Origin: Paenibacillus sp. HB172176
GTDB taxonomy: Bacteria; Bacillota; Bacilli; Paenibacillales; Paenibacillaceae
Assembly: GCF_011947265.1 (NCBI RefSeq)
Contig: NZ_JAATHD010000013.1
Span: forward strand, 83,563 to 147,562
Length of the DNA: 64,000 nt
Direction of reading: 5' to 3'
This document shows positions 54,491-63,595 of this stretch, one piece after another; positions within the stretch are counted from its first letter, which is position 1; every line of letters starts with the position of its first letter. A program made the translations under genes and the position numbers. The notes below the pieces were generated by a model that made no database searches, was not told the origin of the DNA, and saw nothing but the letters and a program-made list of their open reading frames with translations.

Positions 54491-54653
54491 CTCTAACCAC
54501 TCCTGACTGTATAATGTGGAAGCAGTGACTTCAAAAGAGGTCTGTTGCAGTATAAGCTTCAAATATCAATTGAATCTCAATTCCTGCGTGAAAGTGAAGT
54601 TGATTTTCAGTTTACTTTGGGACAGTATAATGGGGAGTAAAGGAGGGGCCGCG

Positions 54654-55328
54654 GTGTTTGATATTCTGGTTGTGGAGGATGACAGCAATACGCAAAAGCT
54701 GATATGCGCCGTGCTTAAGCGCGGCGGCTATAACGCCGTTATTGCTAACAATGGGCTTGAGGCGCTGAAGAGGATGGAGACGCGGCGTTTCGATCTGATT
54801 GTGCTGGACCTGATGATGCCTGGAATGGATGGCTATCAATTATGTGAGGAATTACGCGGCGCGGGCGATCTCATACCGATTCTGATGGTTACCGCCGCTC
54901 AGGAAAACAAGGATAAGCATAAAGGCTTCCTTGCCGGAACGGATGATTACTTGACCAAACCCTTTGATGAGGAGGAGATGCTGCTCCGCATCAAGGCGCT
55001 GCTTCGCAGGGCCCGGATTGCCAGCGAGCACAAGCTGACAGCGGGTGAAACGACGTTGGATTACAAGGCTCTAACGGTAACAAGAGGAGACGAGCATATT
55101 TCACTGCCCCAAAAGGAGTTTTATCTTTTGTTTAAGCTGATGAGCTTTCCCGACAAGATTTTTACACGCCTTCAATTAATTGAAGACATTTGGGGCTTGG
55201 AAACGGAAAAGGATGATCATACCTTGAACGTACACATCAACCGATTGCGCGATAAATTCAGAGATAATCCCGATTTTGAAATCGTGACGGTTCGGGGTTT
55301 GGGGTATAAAGCGGTGAGGCGCGCATGA
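54654..55328 (+). CDS. OmpR-family response regulator of the ABC module
   Basis: 224 residues from a GTG at 54654, preceded by AAAGGAGGGG; the longer reading frame runs through the promoter. Receiver: LVVEDDSNTQKLI, Asp in DLIVLDLMMPGMDG, TDDYLTKPFDEEEMLLRIKA. Winged helix: FTRLQLIEDIWGLETEKDDH, TLNVHINRLRDKF, VTVRGLGYKAVR. A TATAAT at 54626 lies upstream. It overlaps the kinase by four bases and is divergent from the ABC transporter, its likely target. Confidence 0.9.
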   Translation: MFDILVVEDDSNTQKLICAVLKRGGYNAVIANNGLEALKRMETRRFDLIVLDLMMPGMDGYQLCEELRGAGDLIPILMVTAAQENKDKHKGFLAGTDDYLTKPFDEEEMLLRIKALLRRARIASEHKLTAGETTLDYKALTVTRGDEHISLPQKEFYLLFKLMSFPDKIFTRLQLIEDIWGLETEKDDHTLNVHINRLRDKFRDNPDFEIVTVRGLGYKAVRRA

Positions 55329-56434
55329 AGTCGGTTGGAAGGATCTTGCCGAGAAAAGTCGGCCTCGCATTTTCCTTGGTGGCGTTAATATTTCTGGTCA
55401 TGGTGCTGTCTATTGCGTCCGCGGGCTTGCTTGCTTATTTGCTTTATCGGGCAGGAGCGCTTGACATGAGTCGGACAGATTCGTATCGAGGTATTTATGT
55501 CTTGCTTTACATCAGCATTTTTCTTGGTGTTGTCATTGCCGCTCTGCTGAGCAGGCGCTCTGTCAAGCCGATTCGTGATCTGATGGAAGCGACCGACAGA
55601 GTAGCGAAGGGTGATTTCTCCTCCGAGGTGGAGGTGAAGGGCAGTATTGTATTCGAGCTGGATGCGCTGGCTGCGAGCTTTAACAAGATGGTGCGGGAGC
55701 TCCAGGGAATTGAAACCTTGCGCAGTGATTTCGTGCGTAATTTCTCTCATGAATTCAAAACCCCGATTGTCTCCATTAGCGGCTTTGCCAAATTGTTAAG
55801 AGAGGGAAATGTCAGCGATGAGGATAAACAGGATTACTTGAATAGCATCATTCAGGAATCTGAGCGATTGGTTGACTTATCCTCCAGCATCCTCAGCTTG
55901 TCGAAGGTTGAACATACGGAAATTTTGAGCGAGCGGACCGTTTATCGTCTGGACGAGCAAATTCGTCTTGCCATCCTGCTAATGGAGCCGAAGTGGAGCG
56001 CCAAAAACCTTCATTTGGATATCGTGTTGGAGGAGGCCGTTGAACTATTCGGAAATAAAAATCTGATTCAGCAGGTTTGGATCAATCTTCTGGACAATGC
56101 GATCAGGCATACGGAAAGAGGAGGAACGCTTAAGGTTGGTTTGTGGCGGAGCGGGCGAACGGCAGTCTTTCGACTTGAGGATAACGGCTGCGGAATGAGC
56201 GAAGAGACGATGCGCCGCATGTTTGATCAATTTTATCAGGGCGACGCCTCTCGCTCTATGACGGGGAATGGCTTGGGGTTAACGCTGGTGAAGCGAATTG
56301 TCGATTTCTGCGAAGGAACGATCGAGGCGCAAAGCGAGCTGGGTAAAGGCTCGGTGTTTACCATTACGCTGCCGCTCGGAATGGAAGTCGCAGCAGCCAT
56401 TAGAGACCAACCGGCTGTAGACGGAGTGACATGA
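55325..56434 (+). CDS. Sensor histidine kinase of the ABC module
   Basis: 369 residues. Two membrane helices (FSLVALIFLVMVLSIASAGL and IYVLLYISIFLGVVIAALL) with a very short outside loop, so the signal is probably sensed in or near the membrane, as in BceS-type kinases. HAMP (RSVKPIRDLMEATDRVAKGD), phospho-His in RNFSHEFKTPIVSISGF, then LLDNAIRHTERGG, LEDNGCGMSEE and GNGLGLTLVKRI. It should pair with the overlapping regulator. Confidence 0.9.
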   Translation: MKSVGRILPRKVGLAFSLVALIFLVMVLSIASAGLLAYLLYRAGALDMSRTDSYRGIYVLLYISIFLGVVIAALLSRRSVKPIRDLMEATDRVAKGDFSSEVEVKGSIVFELDALAASFNKMVRELQGIETLRSDFVRNFSHEFKTPIVSISGFAKLLREGNVSDEDKQDYLNSIIQESERLVDLSSSILSLSKVEHTEILSERTVYRLDEQIRLAILLMEPKWSAKNLHLDIVLEEAVELFGNKNLIQQVWINLLDNAIRHTERGGTLKVGLWRSGRTAVFRLEDNGCGMSEETMRRMFDQFYQGDASRSMTGNGLGLTLVKRIVDFCEGTIEAQSELGKGSVFTITLPLGMEVAAAIRDQPAVDGVT

Positions 56435-56444
56435 GCGTTCTTGA

Positions 56445-57470
56445 TCAACGAATCGTAACGTCTAACGTAGAGGTGCGGGATAGGGGGCGAGAGGAAGGGA
56501 CGGCATTCCCCAATTCCAGTACAGCTACGATTTTTTCTTGCGGTCGTATCCCGAAGGGCAGGGCTCCTTCCCCGCTATAGATCCATTCGGGAACGGTTCT
56601 GCGTACATGCCAAGGCTTGGTTCTGGCCAGCAAGAGAAAATTTTGAATTAAACAGCAAACGGCTGCATAATCCTCCTCACGCTTGTGAGGATTGCTTTCT
56701 TCTTCAGCGACTATGACAAGGAAAGCCGATGAAGCATGGTCAGGAGAGAGATGAAGCTTCGCCGCCGCTTCTTCCCCGGCTGCAAAGACGAAGCGCCATG
56801 GTTCTCGAAGGCCGTCATTCGGCGCCCATACGGCTACGTTCAACAAGTCCAGCACGCTTTGCTGAGAGATAGCCGAACTGTTCGTCCCCAATCGAGGCTT
56901 GGAATTCGGTACGACTGCCGTCCATTTCTGCTCGGCAGGAGTTCTGTTCCGGGCCCGCGGCGCTTTCTCGAAGTAGCCAATATTGAGAATTCCCGCAAAT
57001 CGCTCTCCGTCTTTCAAGCCGATTTCACTGAAGAAGGCAGGAGTATACAGGAGCTTGTCCGTATACCACAGCATGCCAAGCCCGGCATCCCAACTTAGCA
57101 ATTGGAAATTTTGCATAAGGCTGCAAACCACGGCATAATTGGCGTCGCCTTGTCGGGGGTCGCTGGCCGCTTCTGCAATGAACACCGCTACGGTTGGAGT
57201 GTTATTTATTTGTTTAACGAGGAAATCAATCATTTTCCCCGGAATAAGCCTTCCAAGCGCGCTGTCCGTCACTTTGGACAGCATACATTCGCTCAGTCTT
57301 TTGCGCGATTCCGGAGTGCTGTAGAGGATGCATCGCCATTGCGCTTTCTCCTCCATCTCCAGCAAGTTCACGGCTTGATGCAATAAGTTGACAATAACAT
57401 CCGGCGGTACCGTCGTCGCTTTGTACTTGCGTATTGATCGGCGTTCCATGATGACTTTCGAGAAGTCCAT
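56445..57470 (-). CDS. Tandem nitroreductase-family protein (second half degenerate)
   Basis: 341 residues from the ATG at 57470, after AAGGAGG. Residues ~1-190 are a full nitroreductase domain beginning MERRSIRKYKATTVP (FMN-binding Arg-Arg-Ser-x-Arg). Residues ~205-340 repeat the fold (VLDLLNVAVWAPNDGLREPW, RFVFAAGEE, DYAAVCCLIQNFLLLARTKP, VAVLELGN), but the RRSxR motif is missing. Such enzymes form dimers with FMN at the interface, so a fused pair may make an internal pseudo-dimer. Divergent from a MarR regulator, with a palindrome over the promoter. Confidence 0.82.
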   Translation of the reverse strand: MDFSKVIMERRSIRKYKATTVPPDVIVNLLHQAVNLLEMEEKAQWRCILYSTPESRKRLSECMLSKVTDSALGRLIPGKMIDFLVKQINNTPTVAVFIAEAASDPRQGDANYAVVCSLMQNFQLLSWDAGLGMLWYTDKLLYTPAFFSEIGLKDGERFAGILNIGYFEKAPRARNRTPAEQKWTAVVPNSKPRLGTNSSAISQQSVLDLLNVAVWAPNDGLREPWRFVFAAGEEAAAKLHLSPDHASSAFLVIVAEEESNPHKREEDYAAVCCLIQNFLLLARTKPWHVRRTVPEWIYSGEGALPFGIRPQEKIVAVLELGNAVPSSRPLSRTSTLDVTIR

Positions 57471-57510
57471 GCTAATTCCTCCTTTTCGTGCGGGGATGGC
57501 AAATCGAAAT

Positions 57511-57522
57511 ATTGTTAACAAT
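57511..57522. promoter_or_regulatory. MarR-type operator at the nitroreductase promoter
   Basis: Perfect 12-base palindrome ATTGTTAACAAT, immediately downstream of the -10 on the minus strand. Confidence 0.6.
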
Positions 57523-57525
57523 GAA

Positions 57526-57555
57526 ACTATATATTGAGAGAGATAGGTTTGTCAA
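57526..57555 (-). promoter_or_regulatory. Promoter of the nitroreductase gene
   Basis: Minus strand: perfect TTGACA (57555-57550), 18-base spacer, TATAGT (57531-57526). Confidence 0.7.
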
Positions 57556-57596
57556 ACTTATTTGAGCAATGCTAATAAATTATAATGATTGAAAGA

Positions 57597-57625
57597 TTGA
57601 TCTTCAACGAAGCTTTGATTATTAT
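57597..57625 (+). promoter_or_regulatory. Promoter of the MarR gene
   Basis: TTGATC at 57597, 17-base spacer, TATTAT at 57620, about 95 bases before the coding region. Confidence 0.5.
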
Positions 57626-57721
57626 TATGCTGAATGTTATTATTGTTTCGTTATGAACGATAATAGAGCGCAATTGAAATCTATAAGGAGTTGAATCCTG
57701 TTTTCTGAAGGGGGCAGTGCA

Positions 57722-58219
57722 ATGTCGGAAGGTATCAAGCGATTGCTGTATGAACGGTTTCTCCACTTCACCCATGTCACCGAACAAATGTTTACGGCCG
57801 AGATTGACGAGTTTGTCGAATTCGCGAAACTACAGGGTATGACCTCCATTCCGAATAATTTGACGAGCGTTCATGTGATTGATTGCATTGGCAATCATGA
57901 GCCCGTTAACAATACGACTATAGCGGAGAAAATGGACTTATCCAAAGCGAGCATTTCTAAAATCAGCGCCAAGCTGCTGCAGGAAGGGTACATTAAGCGG
58001 AGTCAACTGAAGGATAATAAGAAAGAAATATACTTCAGTCTTTCTGCAAAAGGAAGACGGATATTCGATGCGCATGCCGAGATGCACGAGCTTTTCGAGC
58101 AGAGATTCATGACCGTCATGAGCTCGTTCTCGGAAGCGGAGCTGCAGGCTTCTTTGAAGTTTTTCGAAACGATGCTGGAGAAGAATCAATATATGATCAA
58201 AGGCGATGAAAAGGCGTGA
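57722..58219 (+). CDS. MarR-family transcriptional regulator
   Basis: 165 residues; the ATG follows AAGGGGGC. Winged helix: NNLTSVHVIDCIGNHEPVNN, TTIAEKMDLSKASISKISAK, LLQEGYIKRSQLKDNKKEIY, FSLSAKGRRIFDAH. Divergent from the nitroreductase gene, which it probably represses. The signal may be an electrophile or aromatic compound; this is inference. Confidence 0.88.
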   Translation: MSEGIKRLLYERFLHFTHVTEQMFTAEIDEFVEFAKLQGMTSIPNNLTSVHVIDCIGNHEPVNNTTIAEKMDLSKASISKISAKLLQEGYIKRSQLKDNKKEIYFSLSAKGRRIFDAHAEMHELFEQRFMTVMSSFSEAELQASLKFFETMLEKNQYMIKGDEKA

Positions 58220-58264
58220 AAAAACCTTGATTCACCCATAACCGGATGAGATCAAGGTTTTTTC
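58218..58264. terminator. Bidirectional terminator
   Basis: GAAAAAACCTTGAT pairs with ATCAAGGTTTTTTC. A and T runs on both sides let it serve the MarR gene and the convergent ABC permease gene. Confidence 0.85.
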
Positions 58265-58301
58265 GTCGCTCCCTGCGTGTATGGTTGTCCCGGGCCGCGC
58301 C

Positions 58302-59258
58302 TTAAGCTGCCACGTCGCGTTTCGTGAAGAGAAGCCAGGCCAGCAGCTGGAAGACGACGTAATAGGCGACCAGCATGGCGATGGAGAAGCCAAGCGTCAT
58401 ATCCGGGCGCAGCGGCGTGCGACCGTCCATGTATTGCGTCAAGTCGATGTTCGAGAATAGGAGATACTTCACGAAGGCGAATCGGCTCAGCAGCTCGGAC
58501 AGAGCATTGCCGATCAGCATGAACAAGAGCGACATAGCGATCGCCATGGATGAGCTGCGGAACGCCGCAGAGATCATGAAGGCCATCGTGACGTACATGA
58601 ACAGCGAGATGATGGATAGGCCGTATTCTCGGAAGACATGAAGCAGCATGGAGCCTTCATGAACGGCTCCCCCGGCATCGACCGTCAGATACGGCTGTTC
58701 CACTCCGCCGAAGCCCTCGAGTAGGCCTCCGGCGCCGAAGGCGGCTCCGAAGCAGAGCAGAAGCAGCAGCAGGGCGAACGCTAATGTGGCGATATATTTG
58801 CTCAGCAAAATTTTCGTTCGCGAAGCGGGAGCGACAAGAAGAAGCTTGACCGTCCCCCAGGAAAATTCGGCCGCTATCATATCCGCCGCGATGACAACGG
58901 TCAGAAGCGTTACCAGAATAATGAGCGAGGCGGAGGAATTGACATAATTCCACAGATTCAGCTCATACGGATTAATGCCATGCTCGATGTAATAGTCGTT
59001 CTTGGCGAGCTGCTCTTGCATCCAATGCTGATCGCCTTCTCCTAAATCAGTGTTCTCGGTCAAGGTTTGCTCGTAATTGGCGTTCTCCTCGGTCAATCGC
59101 TGCTCCCAGCCCGTTGAATCCGTTTTGCCGGAATCCCATTTCATGACGCCGCTCATGAACGAAACGGCGAGCAGCAGGATGGCGACCATGGCCCAGGTTC
59201 GCGGGCGGCGGTAAATCTTCATATTTTCATTGCGAATCAAGTGGCTTAGCTTAGACAA
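58302..59258 (-). CDS. ABC-2-type transporter permease
   Basis: 318 residues from a TTG at 59258, five bases after GGAGGTGA and overlapping the ATPase stop. Helix 1 (TWAMVAILLLAVSFMSGVM), an extracellular loop of ~70 residues (TGWEQRLTEENANYEQTLTE), then five more helices. A longer reading frame that starts inside the ATPase gene is rejected. Export substrate unknown. Confidence 0.8.
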   Translation of the reverse strand: MSKLSHLIRNENMKIYRRPRTWAMVAILLLAVSFMSGVMKWDSGKTDSTGWEQRLTEENANYEQTLTENTDLGEGDQHWMQEQLAKNDYYIEHGINPYELNLWNYVNSSASLIILVTLLTVVIAADMIAAEFSWGTVKLLLVAPASRTKILLSKYIATLAFALLLLLLCFGAAFGAGGLLEGFGGVEQPYLTVDAGGAVHEGSMLLHVFREYGLSIISLFMYVTMAFMISAAFRSSSMAIAMSLLFMLIGNALSELLSRFAFVKYLLFSNIDLTQYMDGRTPLRPDMTLGFSIAMLVAYYVVFQLLAWLLFTKRDVAA

Positions 59259-60171
59259 CCGACTCACCTCCCGTAATTTCCAAGAACTGATCTTCCAGCG
59301 TTTGCTGCACGGCATGAATACCCAGAATATCGATTTCCGCATGAACAAGCAGCTTGGCGATATGAGGAATAACCGATGGATCCGCAGCCGCTTCCAGCAC
59401 GCCATCGCTCTCAACAATCGGTATCGCGCCCAAAGCAGTCTCCAGAATTTGTTTAGCGGCAATCATATCCTGCACCATTATGCGAATCTTCGACTGCGCG
59501 TGCTTCCGCGCTTCCTGAACGGACTGGATGTCGATCAGCTTTCCCGCCTGAATGATGGCGACGCGATCGCACATCAGCTCCATCTCGGAGAGCAGATGGG
59601 AGGATACAATAACGGCGAGACCTTCTTCCTTCGCCAGCTTTCGCAGATAGTCGCGCAGCTCCCGTATGCCCGCCGGATCAAGGCCGTTCGTCGGCTCGTC
59701 CAGAATGAGCAGCGAGGGACGATGCAGAATCGCCTGAGCGAGCCCAAGCCGCTGGCGCATGCCCAGCGAATATCGCTTCACCTTCTCGTGAATCCGATTC
59801 TGCAAGCCCAGCAGCTTGACCACTTCGTCAATGCGTTCCTTCGTCACGCCGCTGTGCCGTCTCGCGCAGTGTATGAGATTTTGATAGCCGGTGAGGAATT
59901 TATACATCTCCGGATTCTCGACGATGGCGCCGATATGCGTCATGGCGAGCTCGAACTGCTGCCTCACGGATACCCCTTTAATATAGATTTCTCCCTTGCT
60001 CATGCTTATGAGTCCGACGATCATGCGAATCGTAGTCGTCTTGCCCGCGCCGTTCGGGCCAAGGAAGCCGAACACTTCGCCAGCGCGAACGTCGAAATTC
60101 AATTGGTCGACGATCCGCTTCATGCCGATCTTCTTCGTCACATCCCGGAGCTCCAGCACCGATTTCTCCAT
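59251..60171 (-). CDS. ABC transporter ATP-binding protein
   Basis: 306 residues from the ATG at 60171, nine bases after GGGAGG. Walker A FLGPNGAGKTTTIRMIVGL (~40), signature YSLGMRQRLGLAQAIL (~137), Walker B LLILDEPTNGLDP (~157) and the His switch in VIVSSHLLSEMEL. The class resembles lantibiotic-immunity and bacitracin-type ATPases. The adjacent AraC gene is divergent but belongs to a carbohydrate-type family, so a link is doubtful. Confidence 0.88.
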   Translation of the reverse strand: MEKSVLELRDVTKKIGMKRIVDQLNFDVRAGEVFGFLGPNGAGKTTTIRMIVGLISMSKGEIYIKGVSVRQQFELAMTHIGAIVENPEMYKFLTGYQNLIHCARRHSGVTKERIDEVVKLLGLQNRIHEKVKRYSLGMRQRLGLAQAILHRPSLLILDEPTNGLDPAGIRELRDYLRKLAKEEGLAVIVSSHLLSEMELMCDRVAIIQAGKLIDIQSVQEARKHAQSKIRIMVQDMIAAKQILETALGAIPIVESDGVLEAAADPSVIPHIAKLLVHAEIDILGIHAVQQTLEDQFLEITGGESVV

Positions 60172-60401
60172 ATCCAAAAGCCTCCCGTAAGTTTCATCTA
60201 TCAGAACTATACCGGAACACAGCTGCTGGAAGAACAGACCTCGGTTGAGGGTTTTCCCCTACTAAGGTCCAGGTCCGGTATGCTGCGTCCGGTTAGAAAC
60301 TGGCGGCAGTCCCACGGTTTAGCCTTTTTTTCATCAAGCGTGCATTGCTATTGAAAATTGGTATACTGGTTGTAAATAGCTGAACGGGAGGTTCGCGCGC
60401 C

Positions 60402-61259
60402 ATGGCATCCGATTTCATTTTGTCTCGTGAATTGAAGCTGCATGTCCGTTATGCGGACGAGCTGCATTACCGGGAGTGGACGATGCCCGATCGCATCATT
60501 ACGGATTATCTCCTGCTGCATATCGCGGAAGGAGCGGCGCTGCTGCATATGGAAGGCGAAGCGTATGAGCTCGAGCATGGTCAGTTCGTGCTGGTGCAGC
60601 CAGGGGTTGTTCATCGCTTCGAGTCGCTCGAGCCCGTGACGTTCATGGCGATGCATGTGGATTTGTTTCCGCTCGAAGCCGGACAAATACTGCCCATGTT
60701 CATTTCGGCAGAGCAGCTGGAATCGCTGACGATAGGGCAGCTGCAGCCCTCGCTTGCAAGCTTTGCCGATATTGAAGTGCCGCTCCTGATTCGGCCCGCC
60801 AGACCGGAGTGGATGATCGAGACGCTTGGACGGGTCATTGCCCATTGGGGACGCAATAATGCGCTGGATCGGCTGCAGGCGCAGGTTTGCGCGACAGAGA
60901 TCGTGATCGATATCTTGCAGCGCTATCTGGTTCACAGCAAGAATTCGACGGATCTGACCTGGGTTCCGGCTTATATGCAGTATCGCTTGTCCGAACGCAT
61001 TACCGTGGAGGAAATGGCACAGAAGGCGTTCATGTCCCGTTCTCATTTCTCGCAATTGTTCCATGAGCAGTTCGGCATCGCGCCTCATCAATATTTGCTG
61101 CGCTTACGGCTGGAGACGGCGATGAACCAGCTTGCTACAAGCGATTTGCCGATGAAGGACATTGCGTTTCGTTACGGCTTCTCAAGCGTTCACCACTTCT
61201 CGAAGATGTTCAAGCAGCATTTCGGTCAGCCGCCTTCTCATTACCGTGAGTTGCAATGA
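60402..61259 (+). CDS. AraC-family regulator with cupin-like sensor
   Basis: 285 residues; GGGAGG precedes the ATG. N-terminal AraC_binding/cupin domain (~10-150; LLLHIAEGAALLHMEGEAYE, LEHGQFVLVQPGVVHRFES), C-terminal HTH_18 (~190-283; ITVEEMAQKAFMSRSHFSQL, IAFRYGFSSVHHFSKMFKQH). Such regulators usually control sugar genes. From about 60843 onward the sequence recurs almost identically at 63611, on the far side of an AT-rich segment. Confidence 0.9.
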   Translation: MASDFILSRELKLHVRYADELHYREWTMPDRIITDYLLLHIAEGAALLHMEGEAYELEHGQFVLVQPGVVHRFESLEPVTFMAMHVDLFPLEAGQILPMFISAEQLESLTIGQLQPSLASFADIEVPLLIRPARPEWMIETLGRVIAHWGRNNALDRLQAQVCATEIVIDILQRYLVHSKNSTDLTWVPAYMQYRLSERITVEEMAQKAFMSRSHFSQLFHEQFGIAPHQYLLRLRLETAMNQLATSDLPMKDIAFRYGFSSVHHFSKMFKQHFGQPPSHYRELQ

Positions 61260-61341
61260 AAAGACGTTTTGATAACAGATGAATTAGAGGCAATATACGT
61301 TTGCCGAGGTGTAAATTCTCGAAGGCAGACGCTAAGAGGAA

Positions 61342-61512
61342 ATGCTCACCCTGACGAATTGCGAGATTTATATTCGCGGTCCGGACTGCAAGAAGGGGGG
61401 CGATGAGCGCCATATCGGCGGTTATGACATGAGGTGTTTCAGAAGTGAGTTTGTTCTAGGAATTGAAGTGTTGAGACGTCTCCGGGGCCGGAATGCGCGG
61501 TCTCGGTTATAA
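61342..61512 (+). CDS. Possible truncated 56-residue protein
   Basis: ATG 61342 follows AAGAGG closely. The first 30 residues (LTLTNCEIYIRGPDCKKGGD, then ERHIGGYDM) look protein-like, the remainder does not. It may be the 5' end of the gene that originally followed the AraC regulator, cut off where the AT-rich island begins. No family recognised. Confidence 0.3.
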   Translation: MLTLTNCEIYIRGPDCKKGGDERHIGGYDMRCFRSEFVLGIEVLRRLRGRNARSRL

Positions 61513-61540
61513 GTTGCTTTCAGTCAATTTTGTAATCAAT

Positions 61541-61873
61541 TTATCCCCTCACATTGACAGGGAGGTTTATATTTTCTAGAACATAACTACCGTCTTGAAG
61601 CAATTCATACCCAGCAAAATACTCTTTTTCCAACTCGATTAGATTCCATACATTGCTATCTTCAATATAAATCACTATGGATAGATTTTCTTCATTATTT
61701 GGATCATGGGTTTTGATCCAATATTTATCTTCATTAGGGTTACTCCCTTTTTCGTCAACCATGATATAAGAAGCTATTCCAGTTTTTTTTAGTTGCCCGC
61801 TATTTTCATTAGTGCAACTTGTACAAATAATCAGAGTGGTAATGATTAAAAAAACGAAGATATATTTTGTCAC
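61541..61873 (-). CDS. Small lipoprotein of unknown function (AT-rich island)
   Basis: 110 residues from a GTG at 61873, after GAGGTGATC. Signal peptide with lipobox LIICTSCTN (Cys ~20). The mature part is acidic, with YWIKTHDPNNEENLSIVIYI and SYVLENINLPVNV. I do not recognise it. Base composition and codon use (many AAA, ATA, TTT) are clearly more AT-rich than the rest of the window, indicating horizontal transfer. Confidence 0.65.
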   Translation of the reverse strand: MTKYIFVFLIITTLIICTSCTNENSGQLKKTGIASYIMVDEKGSNPNEDKYWIKTHDPNNEENLSIVIYIEDSNVWNLIELEKEYFAGYELLQDGSYVLENINLPVNVRG

Positions 61874-62230
61874 CGGATCACCTCATCCAAAGTTATATCA
61901 TATCAAATATCGTTTATATTATTCACCTCTTATATTCAATGAGAAAAAAGCCTCTTAACATTTACCGAGTTTATGTCTAGCGTTATGTGCTCAGAATGTT
62001 GAGACATTTCACGATGGGTGTAGACATAGACGAATAAGAAGACTATGCTTCTTCAACGATTAAGTATAAAGGAACTATGCAAAGCTAGACTTTGCATAGT
62101 TCCTTACTGCTTAGCTTCTTCTACGTGATCGAATACTTAGTTCGCTATAACCTTTTGCATCTAAGAAATTACAAATAAGTTTCAGGGTATTTTGTGTTGG
62201 TGCAACTATGAGTTCCTAGCGCCCTATGTG
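61874..62230. other. Intergenic AT-rich region
   Basis: No gene seen. It holds the terminator hairpin at 62071 and, on the minus strand, the leader of the lipoprotein gene. Confidence 0.4.
62071..62103 (-). terminator. Terminator-like hairpin of the secreted-protein gene
   Basis: Perfect 14-bp stem GGAACTATGCAAAG / CTTTGCATAGTTCC; on the minus strand it is followed by TTTATACTT. It lies 130 bases beyond the stop codon of the gene at 62231. Confidence 0.6.
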
Positions 62231-63058
62231 TTAAATTTCCCCATCAATTCCTTTTTCATCTTGAGAAGCTCCGCTTGGTAGACTGGAAGGTGGAGTATAA
62301 CTTATGCTTAGAAAGCTAATGCTTATACCAATGGTAAGTGGGCTTGAACTAGAACCTTGTTCTACGTGCGAATAGTTAGCAATAAATCTATCATCATTTG
62401 AATCGACATTATATACTCGCATACCAATAGCACCTTTTTTAGAGTTTAATACATAACCGGACCATGTGTCACTATTAAATCCCCATGCTGCACCAGAAAG
62501 TTCTGTTTTTTCAGGGGTTCCTCCACAATTGCCGTTTTCATTCCAGCCGCCAGACTCACTTCCATAATAGGTCTGACAAAAGTAATGTTGAGGGACAATA
62601 TTCCACCCATCAGGAATTGCCATACCGTAATTATCATTATCGATAGCTATATTTTTGCTCCAAATAAAATTGGCATAAATATCAAATTCGTATCGGCTCT
62701 CATCACTATTCCAAACCGAAAACGACAATGTATCAAGTATCAAATCCGAATTAGGAATCGTGTAGGGAGCAAATTTTGATTGTTTCTCGACTTCAATAAG
62801 TTGATTATCCGGGTCCAACATATATTGCTTTTGAGTATGTGAAGAAAACTTAAAATTGGCCCCAGCACGTTCGACTATTGTCTTTTTAAGGCTAAAATCC
62901 ATTTCTGACAAAACATCTTCTGGTACCTCAGCATTCCTTAGGAAGGTATTTAAATTTTCTTCTGAATTTGAAATTTTTGATTCAGCAAAAGCGTTTGAAG
63001 GCATTAACATAATACAACAAACTAAAATGGAATATACAATTTTCTTAATGTTGTTCAT
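62231..63058 (-). CDS. Secreted protein of unknown function (AT-rich island)
   Basis: 275 residues from the ATG at 63058, with GAGAGGTG about eleven bases upstream. Signal peptide (KIVYSILVCCIMLMPSNAFA). The mature protein is a single beta-rich domain; recurring segments are LILDTLSFSVWNSDESRYEF, GWNIVPQHYFCQTYYGSESG and AAWGFNSDTWSGYVLNSKKG. Two Cys (in HYFCQTYYG and NGNCGG) could form a disulfide. I recognise no family. Codon use is AT-rich as in the neighbouring lipoprotein gene. An upstream reading-frame extension of 66 codons is not believed. Confidence 0.65.
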   Translation of the reverse strand: MNNIKKIVYSILVCCIMLMPSNAFAESKISNSEENLNTFLRNAEVPEDVLSEMDFSLKKTIVERAGANFKFSSHTQKQYMLDPDNQLIEVEKQSKFAPYTIPNSDLILDTLSFSVWNSDESRYEFDIYANFIWSKNIAIDNDNYGMAIPDGWNIVPQHYFCQTYYGSESGGWNENGNCGGTPEKTELSGAAWGFNSDTWSGYVLNSKKGAIGMRVYNVDSNDDRFIANYSHVEQGSSSSPLTIGISISFLSISYTPPSSLPSGASQDEKGIDGEI

Positions 63059-63595
63059 TTCGGTTACAACACCTCTCAAATGGTATTTTAAATAATGTCC
63101 CTCTGGATAATAACTTCGCTGGGAACTTGGAAAACTGCCCCACCTCCTTCCAGTTGAAAAACATCTCCTTATTAGCAGATTACCTGCGCAAATATATAAG
63201 TAAAATTTAACATAATTATAATGGTTTAGTGTTTTATTGATTATGTAATTTATCATTTTCGGTCTAAAAACTATTTTAAAAGATGATATTATGCGTAATA
63301 AGGATTGGTTGTAATGCTATCAAAAAAGTTTTTTTATTTAAATGGTATTAATGAATCAATTTCACTTGTATTTGGTTCTTAAGTTTCACTTTAGATAGGA
63401 AAATTTGTCGAAGTGTGTCGATGACTAGTTTAATATAATTCTGACTCGTAAAGTTCCAAAGCCATATTGAGAAATTAAAGGATTTTGTATACTAGAATTT
63501 TGCATAAAAAATCGCATTCAGTATGAATAACAGGAAAGTCAGAATTTATATAAGTGGATTTCCGCCAGTTTAGCTCGAAGTAATTAGATAGACTC
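63059..63595. other. AT-rich intergenic region
   Basis: No gene recognised on either strand. It ends where the duplicated AraC fragment begins. Confidence 0.45.

Noticed and set aside
59230..60354. 374-codon plus-strand frame opposite the ABC ATPase gene
   Set aside because: The minus-strand ATPase has all ABC motifs; the plus frame is its antisense shadow.
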